Shown piece after piece: positions 45,808-54,269 of a stretch of DNA of 64,000 nt. Position 1 is the stretch's first letter. Every line of letters begins with the position of its first letter. Below the pieces are notes generated by a model. That model was not told where the DNA came from, ran no database searches, and saw only the letters and a program-made list of their open reading frames with translations. Source of the stretch: Scopulibacillus_A cellulosilyticus (GTDB taxonomy: Bacteria; Bacillota; Bacilli; Bacillales; Sporolactobacillaceae); NCBI RefSeq assembly GCF_042665295.1, contig NZ_JBHTCO010000004.1:620001-684000 (forward strand), read 5' to 3'. The translations under genes and the position numbers were made by a program.

Positions 45808-47778
45808 TTGGGAAAAATAATCAAACTGGATGAACCGTTAGCAAATAAAATAGCCGCAGGAGAAGTCGTTGAACGGCCGGCATCAATTGTAAAGGAATTG
45901 GTAGAGAATTCATTGGATGCCGGTGCCACGCAAGTTCAAGTTGATGTCGAAGAAGGCGGCCTTAATAAAATTAAAATTACTGATAATGGTCATGGCATTG
46001 CCCCTGATGATTGCCGAATCGCGTTTGAACGTCACGCCACTAGTAAAATATCAGAAGAAAGCGATCTGTTTCATATCCGCACGCTTGGATTCCGGGGGGA
46101 AGCATTGCCAAGTATTGCTTCGGTTTCACATATTGAATTAAAAACAGGGACTGGTGACGGCCCCGGCAGTTACCTTATTTTACAAGGCGGACACGTTATT
46201 CAACAAGGGCATTCTGACAGCCGCAGGGGTACTGAAATTACGGTGAGAAACCTTTTTTACAATACCCCGGCACGATTAAAGCATTTGAAAACGATCCATA
46301 CAGAACTTGGCAATATTACAGATATTATGAATAAATTAGCCCTTGCTCATCCGGATGTACGTTTTCAACTGACACATAATAATAAAATGCTATTAAACAC
46401 AAACGGACGAAATGATTTAACGCAAGTGATTGCGGCCATTTATGGTATGCAAACAGCCAAACTCTCATTGCCATTCAGCGGCGAATCTTTAGATTTTAAG
46501 ATTCATGGCCGCGTTGTAAAACCGGAAATAACAAGAGCCGGCAGACAGTACGTCTATATATTGATCAACGGCAGATACATTAAAAACTATCCGATTTTTA
46601 ATGCAATCATCAATGGATGCCACACTTTGCTGCCTATTGGCCGCTATCCGATCGCTGTTATTCATATAGAAATGGATCCCACGCTCATTGATGTTAATGT
46701 TCATCCTGCCAAACTCGAAGCGCGGATTAGTAAAGAAAAGGAACTATGCGGACTTATTGAAAAGACAATCAGAGAAACGTTTCATAAAGAGCGGCTGATT
46801 CCTTCAGTAAAGAAGAATGACAAGCCGAAAAGGCCAAAATCCGATCAGCAAACGCTCGATTTTAGCGAACCACCGCTCCCTCAAAGACAACCGGAAAAAC
46901 GGGCTGAGAAAATAAATTCACATGTGGAAACAGATAACGCTTCAAATCTGGAATATAATCAAACTTTTGATAACAACAATCATACTGATGACAATGACAA
47001 GCTTGTCCGAGCCCAGGAACCCCGTCAATACCAGGAGGTCATTCGAGAGTCGGAGAGTATAACTGAGACTATAGAGCAGAATAACGATTTACCAACGCCT
47101 GATTCACACGGGGATTTCAATAATGATGTTATAGAAGAGTATACAGCCCATGAAGATCCGCTTGCGGACTCGGAACCGGATTCTCATAACAAAAGACGGA
47201 TGCCGAAGCTATATCCCATCGGACAAATGCATGGCACTTATATATTTGCTCAAAATGAAGAAGGACTTTATATCATAGACCAGCATGCTGCTCAAGAAAG
47301 AATAAAGTACGAATTTTTCCGTGAAAAAGTAGGGCAGACTGAGCATGAGGTTCAAGAATGTCTTGTCCCGATAACATTTGAATTTACCGCAAAAGAATAT
47401 ACTATCATCGAAGAATATCATGATTATTTAAAACAACTAGGGTTAGATTTTGAACCCTTTGGTCAGCATTCCTTTATCGTCCGGGCACATCCGACATGGT
47501 TTCCGAAAGGCCAAGAAAAAGAAACCATTGAAGATATTGTTCATCAGCTTTTGGAAAACAGCCATGTGTCTATAAAAAAATTAAGAGAAAAGTTAGCGAT
47601 CATGATGTCTTGTAAAAAATCAATCAAAGCCAACCATTATTTACGTGATGATGAAATTGAAGCATTGTTAGAACAGTTAAGACTGGCGGAAGATCCGTTT
47701 ACGTGCCCGCATGGCCGTCCCGTTATCATTCATTTTTCAACGTATGAAATGGAAAAATTATTTAAACGTGTAATGTAA
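45808..47778 (+). CDS. mutL: DNA mismatch repair endonuclease MutL
   Basis: MutL (656 aa). The GHKL ATPase domain has AAGEVVERPASIVKELVENS, DNGHGI and RGEALPSIASV; residues ~335-465 are a charged linker; the C-terminal domain has the endonuclease motif DQHAAQERIKYE and CPHGRPVIIH, so it is a nicking MutL of the Bacillus type. TTG 45808 follows CGGAGGG. Partner of the preceding mutS. Confidence 0.97.
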   Translation: MGKIIKLDEPLANKIAAGEVVERPASIVKELVENSLDAGATQVQVDVEEGGLNKIKITDNGHGIAPDDCRIAFERHATSKISEESDLFHIRTLGFRGEALPSIASVSHIELKTGTGDGPGSYLILQGGHVIQQGHSDSRRGTEITVRNLFYNTPARLKHLKTIHTELGNITDIMNKLALAHPDVRFQLTHNNKMLLNTNGRNDLTQVIAAIYGMQTAKLSLPFSGESLDFKIHGRVVKPEITRAGRQYVYILINGRYIKNYPIFNAIINGCHTLLPIGRYPIAVIHIEMDPTLIDVNVHPAKLEARISKEKELCGLIEKTIRETFHKERLIPSVKKNDKPKRPKSDQQTLDFSEPPLPQRQPEKRAEKINSHVETDNASNLEYNQTFDNNNHTDDNDKLVRAQEPRQYQEVIRESESITETIEQNNDLPTPDSHGDFNNDVIEEYTAHEDPLADSEPDSHNKRRMPKLYPIGQMHGTYIFAQNEEGLYIIDQHAAQERIKYEFFREKVGQTEHEVQECLVPITFEFTAKEYTIIEEYHDYLKQLGLDFEPFGQHSFIVRAHPTWFPKGQEKETIEDIVHQLLENSHVSIKKLREKLAIMMSCKKSIKANHYLRDDEIEALLEQLRLAEDPFTCPHGRPVIIHFSTYEMEKLFKRVM

Positions 47779-47907
47779 GGGGATTTTAAAGGGCGTGATT
47801 TACTTTTGGTTATTTTGCCCAAGGTTTTTTACCGAATAATTGGCTCTTTTTTTTAATGAGTTTTTTATTTTCTCTAACCATTGCCTATACTGTTACGGGT
47901 GATGAAC

Positions 47908-48174
47908 ATGAAAGCTAACGATCAAGAACGGAAAAAATTTGATAAAGCATTAGACGACATTCTCGAATTGTTTAATGAATTAGAGGATGATAAACCTTTG
48001 ATTGATTTTGATGACGATGTTATTGAAAATATCGAAAAAACAAAGCTCAAATTCGGTGAAAGTGAAACTAATGAAAAAATTAACACGTTAATACGAGACA
48101 TGCTTTCATGGTTGGATTTAAGCGATGTCGATTTAGAAGAAGATACAGAAGACGATGAAAAGGAAGAAGAATAA
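47908..48174 (+). CDS. Small acidic protein of unknown function
   Basis: An 88-aa protein rich in Asp and Glu, beginning MKANDQERKKFDKALDD and ending in a run of acidic residues. Predicted helical, soluble, no membrane segment. ATG 47908 follows GGGTGA; ATG 47902 is an alternative. It is closed by a clear terminator and stands where B. subtilis has ymzD/ymcC, but I do not recognise it. The composition suggests a cytoplasmic binding or adaptor protein, which is only inference. Real-gene confidence rests on length, codon pattern and terminator. Confidence 0.65.
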   Translation: MKANDQERKKFDKALDDILELFNELEDDKPLIDFDDDVIENIEKTKLKFGESETNEKINTLIRDMLSWLDLSDVDLEEDTEDDEKEEE

Positions 48175-48205
48175 CCGCCCAAAACAGGCGGTTCTTTTTT
48201 TTAAG
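48173..48205 (+). terminator. Intrinsic terminator after the acidic ORF
   Basis: AACCGCC (48173-48179), loop, GGCGGTT (48187-48193), then CTTTTTTTT. Confidence 0.88.
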
Positions 48206-48238
48206 ACCGAAAACATTAATAAATATCGAATTATACTG

Positions 48239-48325
48239 TCAGGTAGGTATCAAGAATTGTATACTGGTGAAAAAATTGCACAATCCATTTATGTTGTTAA
48301 CCGCCTTGCCAAGAAAGCTACAGAG
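48239..48325 (+). pseudogene. YkyB-like fragment
   Basis: The frame reads SGRYQELYTGEKIAQSIYVV then NRLAKKATEG. The pattern Ile/Val-Tyr-x-Val-Asn-Arg-x-Ala-Lys resembles the N-terminal core of the YkyB family. The frame then passes straight into the MFS relic, so this is at most a ~29-residue remnant. Identification is tentative. Confidence 0.3.
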
Positions 48326-48803
48326 GGCTTCTTCATAGCAAGCTTAGTTATGTTCAGAATCCAATTGCGGCGTCCACTTCTTGAACAATGATTGCCACCG
48401 CTGTTTGTTGGAATACCTATGATTATTCTTGGTCAAGGTTACCCCTTACCCGTCCTTATAATAGTCACTGTGTTGGCCGGGATTGGATCGAGCGTCGTTG
48501 AAATAGCGTGGGATACCTCATTATAGCAGGCAATTCCACAAAATATGCTCTCTTGGGTGTGATCCTCGATGTCTTTGGCTCTTTTGCCACCATCCTATAG
48601 GTATGATACTTGCTGTTCCACTAGCTAACATTATCGGCTACAACACGGTTTCTACTGGAGGGATTATTTTCATCGTCATTGCACTTCTACCATTATCTGA
48701 ACGACGTGTCCGCCAGATGACAACAGAAGACATTCAGGCACATCCCTTAGATATAGCAAGACGGATATTAAGGATTTTCCCGAAAGTCCAGCTGATGATA
48801 TAA
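48326..48803 (+). pseudogene. Decayed MFS transporter, C-terminal part
   Basis: Translated pieces read FRIQLRRPLL, LPPLFVGIPMIILGQGYPLP, VLAGIGSSVVEIAWDTS, AIPQNMLS, DVFGSFATI and GMILAVPLANIIGYNTVSTG, in the order expected for the last four membrane segments of an MFS exporter. The frame is broken by TGA 48389, TAG 48524 and TGA 48560 and by at least two frameshifts (around 48560-48600). The last stretch (48603-48803) is open. The start half of the gene is absent. Confidence 0.75.
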
Positions 48804-48817
48804 GAAATGATTTAGGT

Positions 48818-48946
48818 ATGAAAGAAGAGGCTCGAATAAGAAATGCAAGAACCGTTAATGGTAAATATTTTGATGCAATTAAAATGGGAATATTACGAAA
48901 GGAATGGGAAGAATTAAATAGAAATTATTTAAAGATTCTTAACTAA
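48818..48946 (+). pseudogene. Short ORF or gene remnant, unidentified
   Basis: An open frame of 42 codons from ATG 48818, beginning MKEEARIRNARTVNGKYFDA and ending RNYLKILN. The frame is also open upstream, through DFPESPADDIRNDLG, overlapping the MFS relic in another frame. No ribosome site is seen before the ATG. It reads like the tail of a larger soluble protein. I do not recognise the family. Confidence 0.35.
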
Positions 48947-49061
48947 TGGGAGGCTAATTATTAGTATTGAAATCGCCTCCCTAGTAATTATGTGGAATAG
49001 GTTTTATCGTTCAAAATAGAAATAATTTATGGACAACAACTAGAATGTCAAGAAGTTAGGG

Positions 49062-49253
49062 TTTAAGACTTATATATTATCCGATGCAATAGCTACTTTT
49101 GATCGATCTGGATATAATGGGAACCGTTATAAAGTACAAGAAATCCATAAATTATCTTTAGTTAGCCTTAACGAAATGTTTGCAACAGTGGTTTCTACAA
49201 AGGATGTACATACAGAAATCAGTAATAAAGCCGAAATGAATATGAAAATTTAG
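49062..49253 (+). pseudogene. Isochorismatase-like hydrolase, C-terminal fragment
   Basis: A 63-codon frame reads TYILSDAIATFDRSGYNGNR, VQEIHKLSLVSLNEMFATVV. The pattern 'DAIATFDR...EIHKLSLxSLxxxFATVV' is the end of cysteine hydrolases of the isochorismatase family. The catalytic N-terminal part is missing and no start codon is available, so this is a remnant. Confidence 0.65.
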
Positions 49254-49481
49254 TATTTATAAAGAAATTGATTCTCATTATTTTGGGGAACCTGTTTTTC
49301 TCTTTACGGGGTAGCGTCAGCGCCGGTGACTTCAATCACATGGAAATAAATCAGCTTTATTAGGTTATGTAAACAAAATTTAATTATATTCTTTGTTGAG
49401 TTAACGGGACAGGGGAGTTGAGATCTAATATAATAATATTTATACTAGTAATCAAAATAATGAGACTTTGGAGTGGGTTTT

Positions 49482-49937
49482 TTGGAAATTAAAATAGATG
49501 ATTTAACTGGATCTGAAGTGGCTGAATTGCTAAGGGAGCACATTCAGAGTATGAGACTACATTCCCCGCCAGAAAGTAAACATGCACTTGATCTTGAGGC
49601 ATTGCGAAAACCAGAAATTACATTCTGGAGTGCATGGGAAGGGGCTGAATTAGCTGGCTGCGGGGCACTTAAGGAACTTGATCGTCGCCATGGAGAAATA
49701 AAATCAATGAAAACTGCTTCCTCTCATCTTCGAAAAGGTGTTGCCAAGCGACTCCTTCAACACATAATTGAAGAGGCTAGACGGCGTTGCTATCGACGTT
49801 TAAGTTTAGAAACAGGATCAATGGATGCCTTCGAACCAGCTAGAAGGTTATATTCAAACTTCGGGTTCCAATATTGTAGTCCATTTTCAGATTACATTGA
49901 GGACCCAAACAGTGTATTTATGACAAAGGAATTATGA
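49482..49937 (+). CDS. GNAT family N-acetyltransferase (YsnE-like)
   Basis: A 151-aa acetyltransferase. FWSAWEGAELAGCGALKEL is the central beta hairpin, SMKTASSHLRKGVAKRLLQH the acetyl-CoA pyrophosphate loop (RKGVAK is the Q/RxxGxA motif), and ARRLYSNFGFQ the late signature. It resembles YsnE-type proteins. Substrate unknown. TTG 49482 is chosen with TTTGGAG 12 bp upstream; a GTG at 49473 is too close. It lies in the accessory region, between inverted repeats. Confidence 0.88.
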   Translation: MEIKIDDLTGSEVAELLREHIQSMRLHSPPESKHALDLEALRKPEITFWSAWEGAELAGCGALKELDRRHGEIKSMKTASSHLRKGVAKRLLQHIIEEARRRCYRRLSLETGSMDAFEPARRLYSNFGFQYCSPFSDYIEDPNSVFMTKEL

Positions 49938-50012
49938 TTTCATTTTTATCGTCCACCCTATTTGGAATACCGTCAGGAAAATTCGGAAACTACAATATTA
50001 AGGTCAATATTA

Positions 50013-50582
50013 TTAATTCCCATTCAAATGATAAATTAGTTGCACAACGCCAGAGGAGAAAGTTCTTGTATTAACCATTTTTAAATTCAACCTCTGATTT
50101 ATATCAATAAACAACGGTTTTCCTTCTCCCAAAATAACAGGATGAACAGATAATCTAAATTCATCAACAACCCCTAAATTGATAAAAGTTGTAATAAGAC
50201 TTGCTCCGCCATATAGCCAGATGTCTTTACCAGGCTTATTCTTTAATTTATTTACTTCTTCAAGAATATTATCATTTATGAATATTGCTCTATTAGCAGT
50301 CCCTTTTTTCGTTTTGGAAAACACATATTTTTCTTTACTATGAATCAATTCCCAAAGTTCTTTTTCAGTATCATTATCTTCAATTTCTGGAGTAAATTGT
50401 CCCCATAAATCGTAACTTTTTCTTCCATAAAAAATAGTATCTATTTGATTTAAGAAATTAATAAACCCCATCTCAGAGTCCATGATGCACCAATCAACTT
50501 CCCCATTTTTCCCTTCAATAAAACCATCTAAAGTAACCGCTAAATCCAAAATTATTCTTCTTGGCCTTTGGTTATTGGACAT
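50013..50582 (-). CDS. Dihydrofolate reductase-fold protein (RibD C-terminal-like, YwjB/YyaP type)
   Basis: A 189-aa protein on the minus strand. RRIILDLAVTLDGFIEGKNG at the start, FYGRKSYDLWG in the middle and DIWLYGGASLITTFINLGVVD then EFRLSVHPVILGEGKPLF mark the RibD_C/DHFR fold. Such stand-alone proteins are of unknown substrate; they are not shown to reduce dihydrofolate. GGGAGGAAG precedes the ATG on its strand. It is the only minus-strand gene in the window and is bracketed by CGTCAGGAAAAT repeats, signs of separate acquisition. Confidence 0.88.
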   Translation of the reverse strand: MSNNQRPRRIILDLAVTLDGFIEGKNGEVDWCIMDSEMGFINFLNQIDTIFYGRKSYDLWGQFTPEIEDNDTEKELWELIHSKEKYVFSKTKKGTANRAIFINDNILEEVNKLKNKPGKDIWLYGGASLITTFINLGVVDEFRLSVHPVILGEGKPLFIDINQRLNLKMVNTRTFSSGVVQLIYHLNGN

Positions 50583-50896
50583 AATTCTTCCTCCCTACAA
50601 TCATTTAGATATTGTTTAACCCTCTTTAATTCAGAGAAAATGGTCTCGCTAGATTCTTTAACTATTAAAAATTCCTTAACATTTTAAAATCGGAGTAATC
50701 GTCAGGAAAATTTGCTCAGCGTTGTAAATCCGTATTTTCCTGACGCTACCTTTTACAAATTCCTTTACATAAATATTTAACTTGGGAAATTAATTATTTT
50801 AATGGAATTTATGGTAAAATAGCCTCGGACGATGATTTGGAGTTAAGATAAATTAATCAATAAATAAGTATTCACTACCCGAAGGGAAAAACTTTT
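50583..50896. other. Intergenic stretch with an inverted repeat
   Basis: 314 bp without a supported gene. The only structure seen is CGTCAGGAAAAT (50700-50711) facing ATTTTCCTGACG (50734-50745), a 12-bp perfect inverted repeat with a 22-base spacer. The remainder is AT-rich. Confidence 0.7.
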
Positions 50897-51133
50897 ATGA
50901 GTTACTTCACAATTGCCATAATAATAGTTTTGGCTGTTATTATTGATTGTTATTTACTTGATTTTGATAGAAAAAGATGGGAATTGATGAAAAATTGGCC
51001 TAAGCATTATCAGGTTTTATTTTTCTCTTATTTTATAATAGGATCATTTTTAATTTATATTGGTTTGAGTACTTTTAAGAACAACAACCTACAAATTCCA
51101 TTGGGGGAAAACGTATGGAAAATGAACAGCTAA
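50897..51133 (+). CDS. Small membrane protein of unknown function
   Basis: A 78-aa protein with two hydrophobic segments, about 3-21 (YFTIAIIIVLAVIIDCYLL) and 42-61 (VLFFSYFIIGSFLIYIG), joined by a basic/aromatic loop (DFDRKRWELMKNWPKHYQ). It resembles small two-helix proteins common in Bacilli. GAAGGG lies about ten bases upstream of the ATG. Its end overlaps the start of the NUDIX remnant. Not recognised further. Confidence 0.55.
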   Translation: MSYFTIAIIIVLAVIIDCYLLDFDRKRWELMKNWPKHYQVLFFSYFIIGSFLIYIGLSTFKNNNLQIPLGENVWKMNS

Positions 51134-51317
51134 AGATTTTTGATGAAAACAGAACACAATTAGGCGTTGCCACTCGAGAAGAAGTACATAGGATTGGTTA
51201 TTGGCATGAAGCCTTTCATTGTTAATTAATGAGAATGTAGGAAGAAATAAATTCGTACCTCATCAAATTGTATTTTATAAAACTGTTATCCAAAAAATAA
51301 AGGAACAGATTAAGTAG
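51115..51317 (+). pseudogene. NUDIX hydrolase remnant with internal deletion
   Basis: From ATG 51115 (GGGGG upstream) the frame reads MENEQLKIFDENRTQLGVAT, EEVHRIGYWHEAFHC, then TAA (51223). This is the N-terminus of IDI-like NUDIX hydrolases, which normally continue with Trp-Phe. In another frame, 51219-51317, FVPHQIVFYKTVIQKIKEQ resembles the C-terminal end of the same family. The NUDIX box itself is absent, so the middle has been lost. Confidence 0.6.
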
Positions 51318-51484
51318 AAATATCTTGAAAAGTAACAGGCGTTTAAACAGGAGAATTTAGGCTTTTGTTCTTATAACTATCACTTAAACTGCATCCATAC
51401 TAAAACTATTCCCTACTAAATTTTTGTGATAAAATTATTTTTATTAATTTCTAATATTTAGCTATCATAAAGAGGTGTATTTAT

Positions 51485-52834
51485 TTGACTAGTCCTGATT
51501 TAAAAGCCAGATCACCTTGGTCAAATTTAAATGATGTTCAAAGCGTTAAAATTTCGCCAATACAAAATCAACAAATCAATCATGACATTACAATTCCCGG
51601 AAGCAAAAGTTTTACAAATAGAGCATTAATTATTGCTGCATTAGCTAAAGGGACTTCAACATTATCCGGGATTCTCAAAAGCGATGATTCCTATTGGTGT
51701 ATAAATGCTTTAAAGGAACTTGGCGTTAATGTAGAAATAGACGGAGATACGGTCACTGTTAATGGCTGCCATTCAAAATGGCCAAATAAACAATCACATA
51801 TTTATATCGGTGCTGCCGGTACAATTGCCCGATTTATGCCCGGAGCTTTGGCGGTCAGCAGGGAAGGAAGCTGGGTTTTAGAAGCAAGCAACAGAATGAG
51901 TGAACGACCAGTTGCGCCTTTAATAACAGCCCTTACTGATCTGGGTGCGAACATTGAATATTTAGAAAAAGAAGGGTATTTTCCTATTCATATAAAAGGT
52001 GCAGGCCTTGAAGGCGGCTCAGTAAGTATATCGGGTAAAATCTCGAGCCAATTTATCAGCGGTTTGCTGTTGGCAAGCCCTTATGCCAAAAAAGAAGTCA
52101 CTGTATCAATTCCTGACTATATCGTTCAACACGACTATGTCAGAATTACTTTAAGTTTAATGGAGCAATTTGGGGTTAAAGCAAGTTACTCTGATGATCT
52201 TTCACAAATTATTATTCCAAAATCAGAGTATGTCGGCCGTGAGCTTCAATTAGAAGCTGATGCATCAACGGCAAGTTATTTTTTAGCTTTAGCAGCTATT
52301 ACAAATGGACGGATTAAAATTAACAATCTTTTAGTAGATACAAATCAACCCGACATAAAAATGATAGATGTTTATGAAAAAATGGGCTGTAAAGTTGTAA
52401 GAGGTAAAGACTATGTTGAATTAACGGGTACCCCAACATTACAAGGGGGATTTGAAATCAGCATGAAAGAAATGTCTGATCAGACCTTAACCCTTGCTTC
52501 AATAGCACCTTTTGCTTCAGGTCCTATTACTTTAAAAGATGTTGAACATATACGTCATCACGAATCTGATCGAATCAGTGCTATTTGTACTGAGCTAAAT
52601 AAATTAGGCATAGATGTTAAGGAAGTTGAAGATGGGTTAACTGTTTATCCCGGAAATCCGTTGCCTGCAACCTTGGATTCTTATGATGATCATAGAGTAG
52701 CAATGTCCTTATCCTTGATCGGAACAAGAGTACCAGGTATCATTATCAATAATCCAGGCTGTGTATCTAAGACTTGCCCGGAATACTTTGAATTGCTTAG
52801 CCAATTGGGAATTAATGTTGAGTATTTAAAATAA
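51485..52834 (+). CDS. aroA: 3-phosphoshikimate 1-carboxyvinyltransferase (EPSP synthase), divergent
   Basis: A 449-aa EPSP synthase joining shikimate-3-phosphate and phosphoenolpyruvate. IPGSKSFTNRALIIAALA holds the Lys/Arg of the N-terminal motif, SSQFISGLLLASP and DDHRVAMSLSLIG are conserved. The loop usually reading GNAGTxxR here is GAAGTIARF (res 109-117): Asn is Ala and the residue after Arg is Phe. There is a ~30-residue N-terminal extension. It stands alone, away from any aro operon, between decayed genes and its own terminator. TTG 51485 follows AGAGGTG. Confidence 0.9.
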   Translation: MTSPDLKARSPWSNLNDVQSVKISPIQNQQINHDITIPGSKSFTNRALIIAALAKGTSTLSGILKSDDSYWCINALKELGVNVEIDGDTVTVNGCHSKWPNKQSHIYIGAAGTIARFMPGALAVSREGSWVLEASNRMSERPVAPLITALTDLGANIEYLEKEGYFPIHIKGAGLEGGSVSISGKISSQFISGLLLASPYAKKEVTVSIPDYIVQHDYVRITLSLMEQFGVKASYSDDLSQIIIPKSEYVGRELQLEADASTASYFLALAAITNGRIKINNLLVDTNQPDIKMIDVYEKMGCKVVRGKDYVELTGTPTLQGGFEISMKEMSDQTLTLASIAPFASGPITLKDVEHIRHHESDRISAICTELNKLGIDVKEVEDGLTVYPGNPLPATLDSYDDHRVAMSLSLIGTRVPGIIINNPGCVSKTCPEYFELLSQLGINVEYLK

Positions 52835-52873
52835 CTTAGCAGTTAAGACTTATTAAAAATCAAATTAAACTTA

Positions 52874-52910
52874 CCCCTTAAAGAGCAAAAGTCCTTTAAG
52901 GGGGCTTTTA
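52874..52910 (+). terminator. Intrinsic terminator after aroA
   Basis: CCCCTTAAAG (52874-52883) and CTTTAAGGGG (52894-52903), then GCTTTTA. Confidence 0.8.
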
Positions 52911-53291
52911 AATAACACGAACAGACCGAAGGGTTACGTTCCCAACGGTCAAAAGTGCTAACTATACCAATACTGGATTTTATATTGAGTTAAATAGCTA
53001 AACACTGAAAGACATGTCCTTCGTTCGTGCCGAGATTTTGATGGTAACGCTATTAGTCAACTATTACGAAAACCTCTCGTAACTATATTATTGACACTGT
53101 TATATGAATTTATACTGCCTCAGACACAATTAATTTAAAATTCAATATTCGCTAAATAGAGAATGACACCAGCTAATTCACCTGCATGATATAGCCTAGC
53201 GTTCACTTTGCCCACAAACAATTGCAAAAACACTTTAAAACATGTTATTGTTAATATTATCCCGGCCATGATTGGAAGGGAGGAGTCAAGA
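52911..53291. other. Intergenic stretch, no gene seen
   Basis: About 380 bp of AT-rich DNA. A weak inverted pair GACCG/CGGTC lies near 52925-52950. TTGACA at about 53093 has only a 14-bp gap to TATACT, and TTGCAA near 53221 has a poor -10; neither makes a confident promoter for the rhodanese gene. Confidence 0.6.
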
Positions 53292-54203
53292 TTGAACAGG
53301 AATAAGAATTATCCAATACCAATGAAATTTCTTCCCATTTATGAAAAATTACTGCATCCATCTTGGGTAAATAAGCTGATTGAAGGCAAAAATCCTGATG
53401 GGCATTTTATTAAAGACTTTAAAATTTTTGAGGTGGATAACAAAGGGTTACACAACTATTATCAAGGCCATATTCCGGGAGCTTTTTATTTCGATACAAA
53501 TGAGATCGAGGAAAAACCGTTTTGGAATCGTAAATCGGATAAAGATCTAAAACAAGTGTTTGAAAAAAATGGGATTACATATGACCAAACGATTATTTTA
53601 TATAGTAAGAATATGATGGCAGCTGCTCGTGCAGCTGTTATACTCATGTATGCAGGTGTTAATGATGTCCGGATAGTAAACGGCGGTTATCGGTCATGGC
53701 TTTCTGAAGGGTATAAAATTGATAAAATGCCTCATATTCCTGAACCAGTAAAAAACTTTGGAGCAGAAATACCTGCACACCCAAAATATTTTACAAATAT
53801 AGACAAACTGAAAAATAGCATGTCTAGCACTGAAACTGTGCTTGCTGATATACGAAGCTGGCAGGAATATATTGGTGCTGTCAGCGGCTACAGTTATATT
53901 AATAAGAAAGGCCGTATAAAAGGTGCAAAATGGGGACATGCCGGTTCAGACGCCTATCATTTGGAAGATTTTCTTCAAAAAAGCGGAAAATTACGTCACC
54001 CTCATGAAATTGCCGATAATTGGGCAAAATGGGGTATTACACCTGACAAACATGTTATTTTCTATTGCGGGACAGGCTGGCGAGCAAGTGTGGCATTCTT
54101 CTATGCTTATCTTATGGGATGGAAAAACATTTCTGTCTTTGATGGCGGATGGTATGAATGGAGTAACGACCTTGCCAATCAAATCGAATCGGGATACCCG
54201 TAA
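53292..54203 (+). CDS. Tandem rhodanese-domain sulfurtransferase
   Basis: A 303-aa protein with two rhodanese domains. In the first (~35-145) the position of the active Cys reads YSKNMMAAA, with Ser at 105, so it is probably inactive. In the second (~170-300) the loop FYCGTGWRAS provides the catalytic Cys259. This inactive-active layout is standard for thiosulfate/3-mercaptopyruvate sulfurtransferases. TTG 53292 follows GGGAGGAG by six bases; a 28-residue longer frame from 53208 lacks a ribosome site. Not part of an obvious operon with miaA, though only 66 bp away. Confidence 0.88.
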   Translation: MNRNKNYPIPMKFLPIYEKLLHPSWVNKLIEGKNPDGHFIKDFKIFEVDNKGLHNYYQGHIPGAFYFDTNEIEEKPFWNRKSDKDLKQVFEKNGITYDQTIILYSKNMMAAARAAVILMYAGVNDVRIVNGGYRSWLSEGYKIDKMPHIPEPVKNFGAEIPAHPKYFTNIDKLKNSMSSTETVLADIRSWQEYIGAVSGYSYINKKGRIKGAKWGHAGSDAYHLEDFLQKSGKLRHPHEIADNWAKWGITPDKHVIFYCGTGWRASVAFFYAYLMGWKNISVFDGGWYEWSNDLANQIESGYP

Positions 54204-54269
54204 AAAACATTTTAACCTCACCTCACATAAATATAGAATTAAGATTTTTTCGAGAGAAAGGTAAATAAA

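Larger units (their letters stand above)
49310..50750. mobile_element. Candidate cassette with 11-bp inverted termini carrying GNAT and DHFR-like genes
   Basis: GGTAGCGTCAG (49310-49320) and its exact reverse complement CTGACGCTACC (50740-50750) enclose two small enzyme genes. Further CGTCAGGAAAAT motifs stand at 49971-49982, 50700-50711 and, inverted, 50734-50745. No transposase gene is present and no clean target duplication abuts the ends. The structure suggests a non-autonomous transposon or remnants of one. Confidence 0.4.

Noticed and set aside
48603..48803. 66-residue ORF as an independent gene
   Set aside because: It is the last part of the broken MFS gene, lying in order after the preceding fragments.
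53093..53118. TTGACA ... TATACT as promoter of the rhodanese gene
   Set aside because: Spacer is only 14 bp, too short for a normal SigA promoter.
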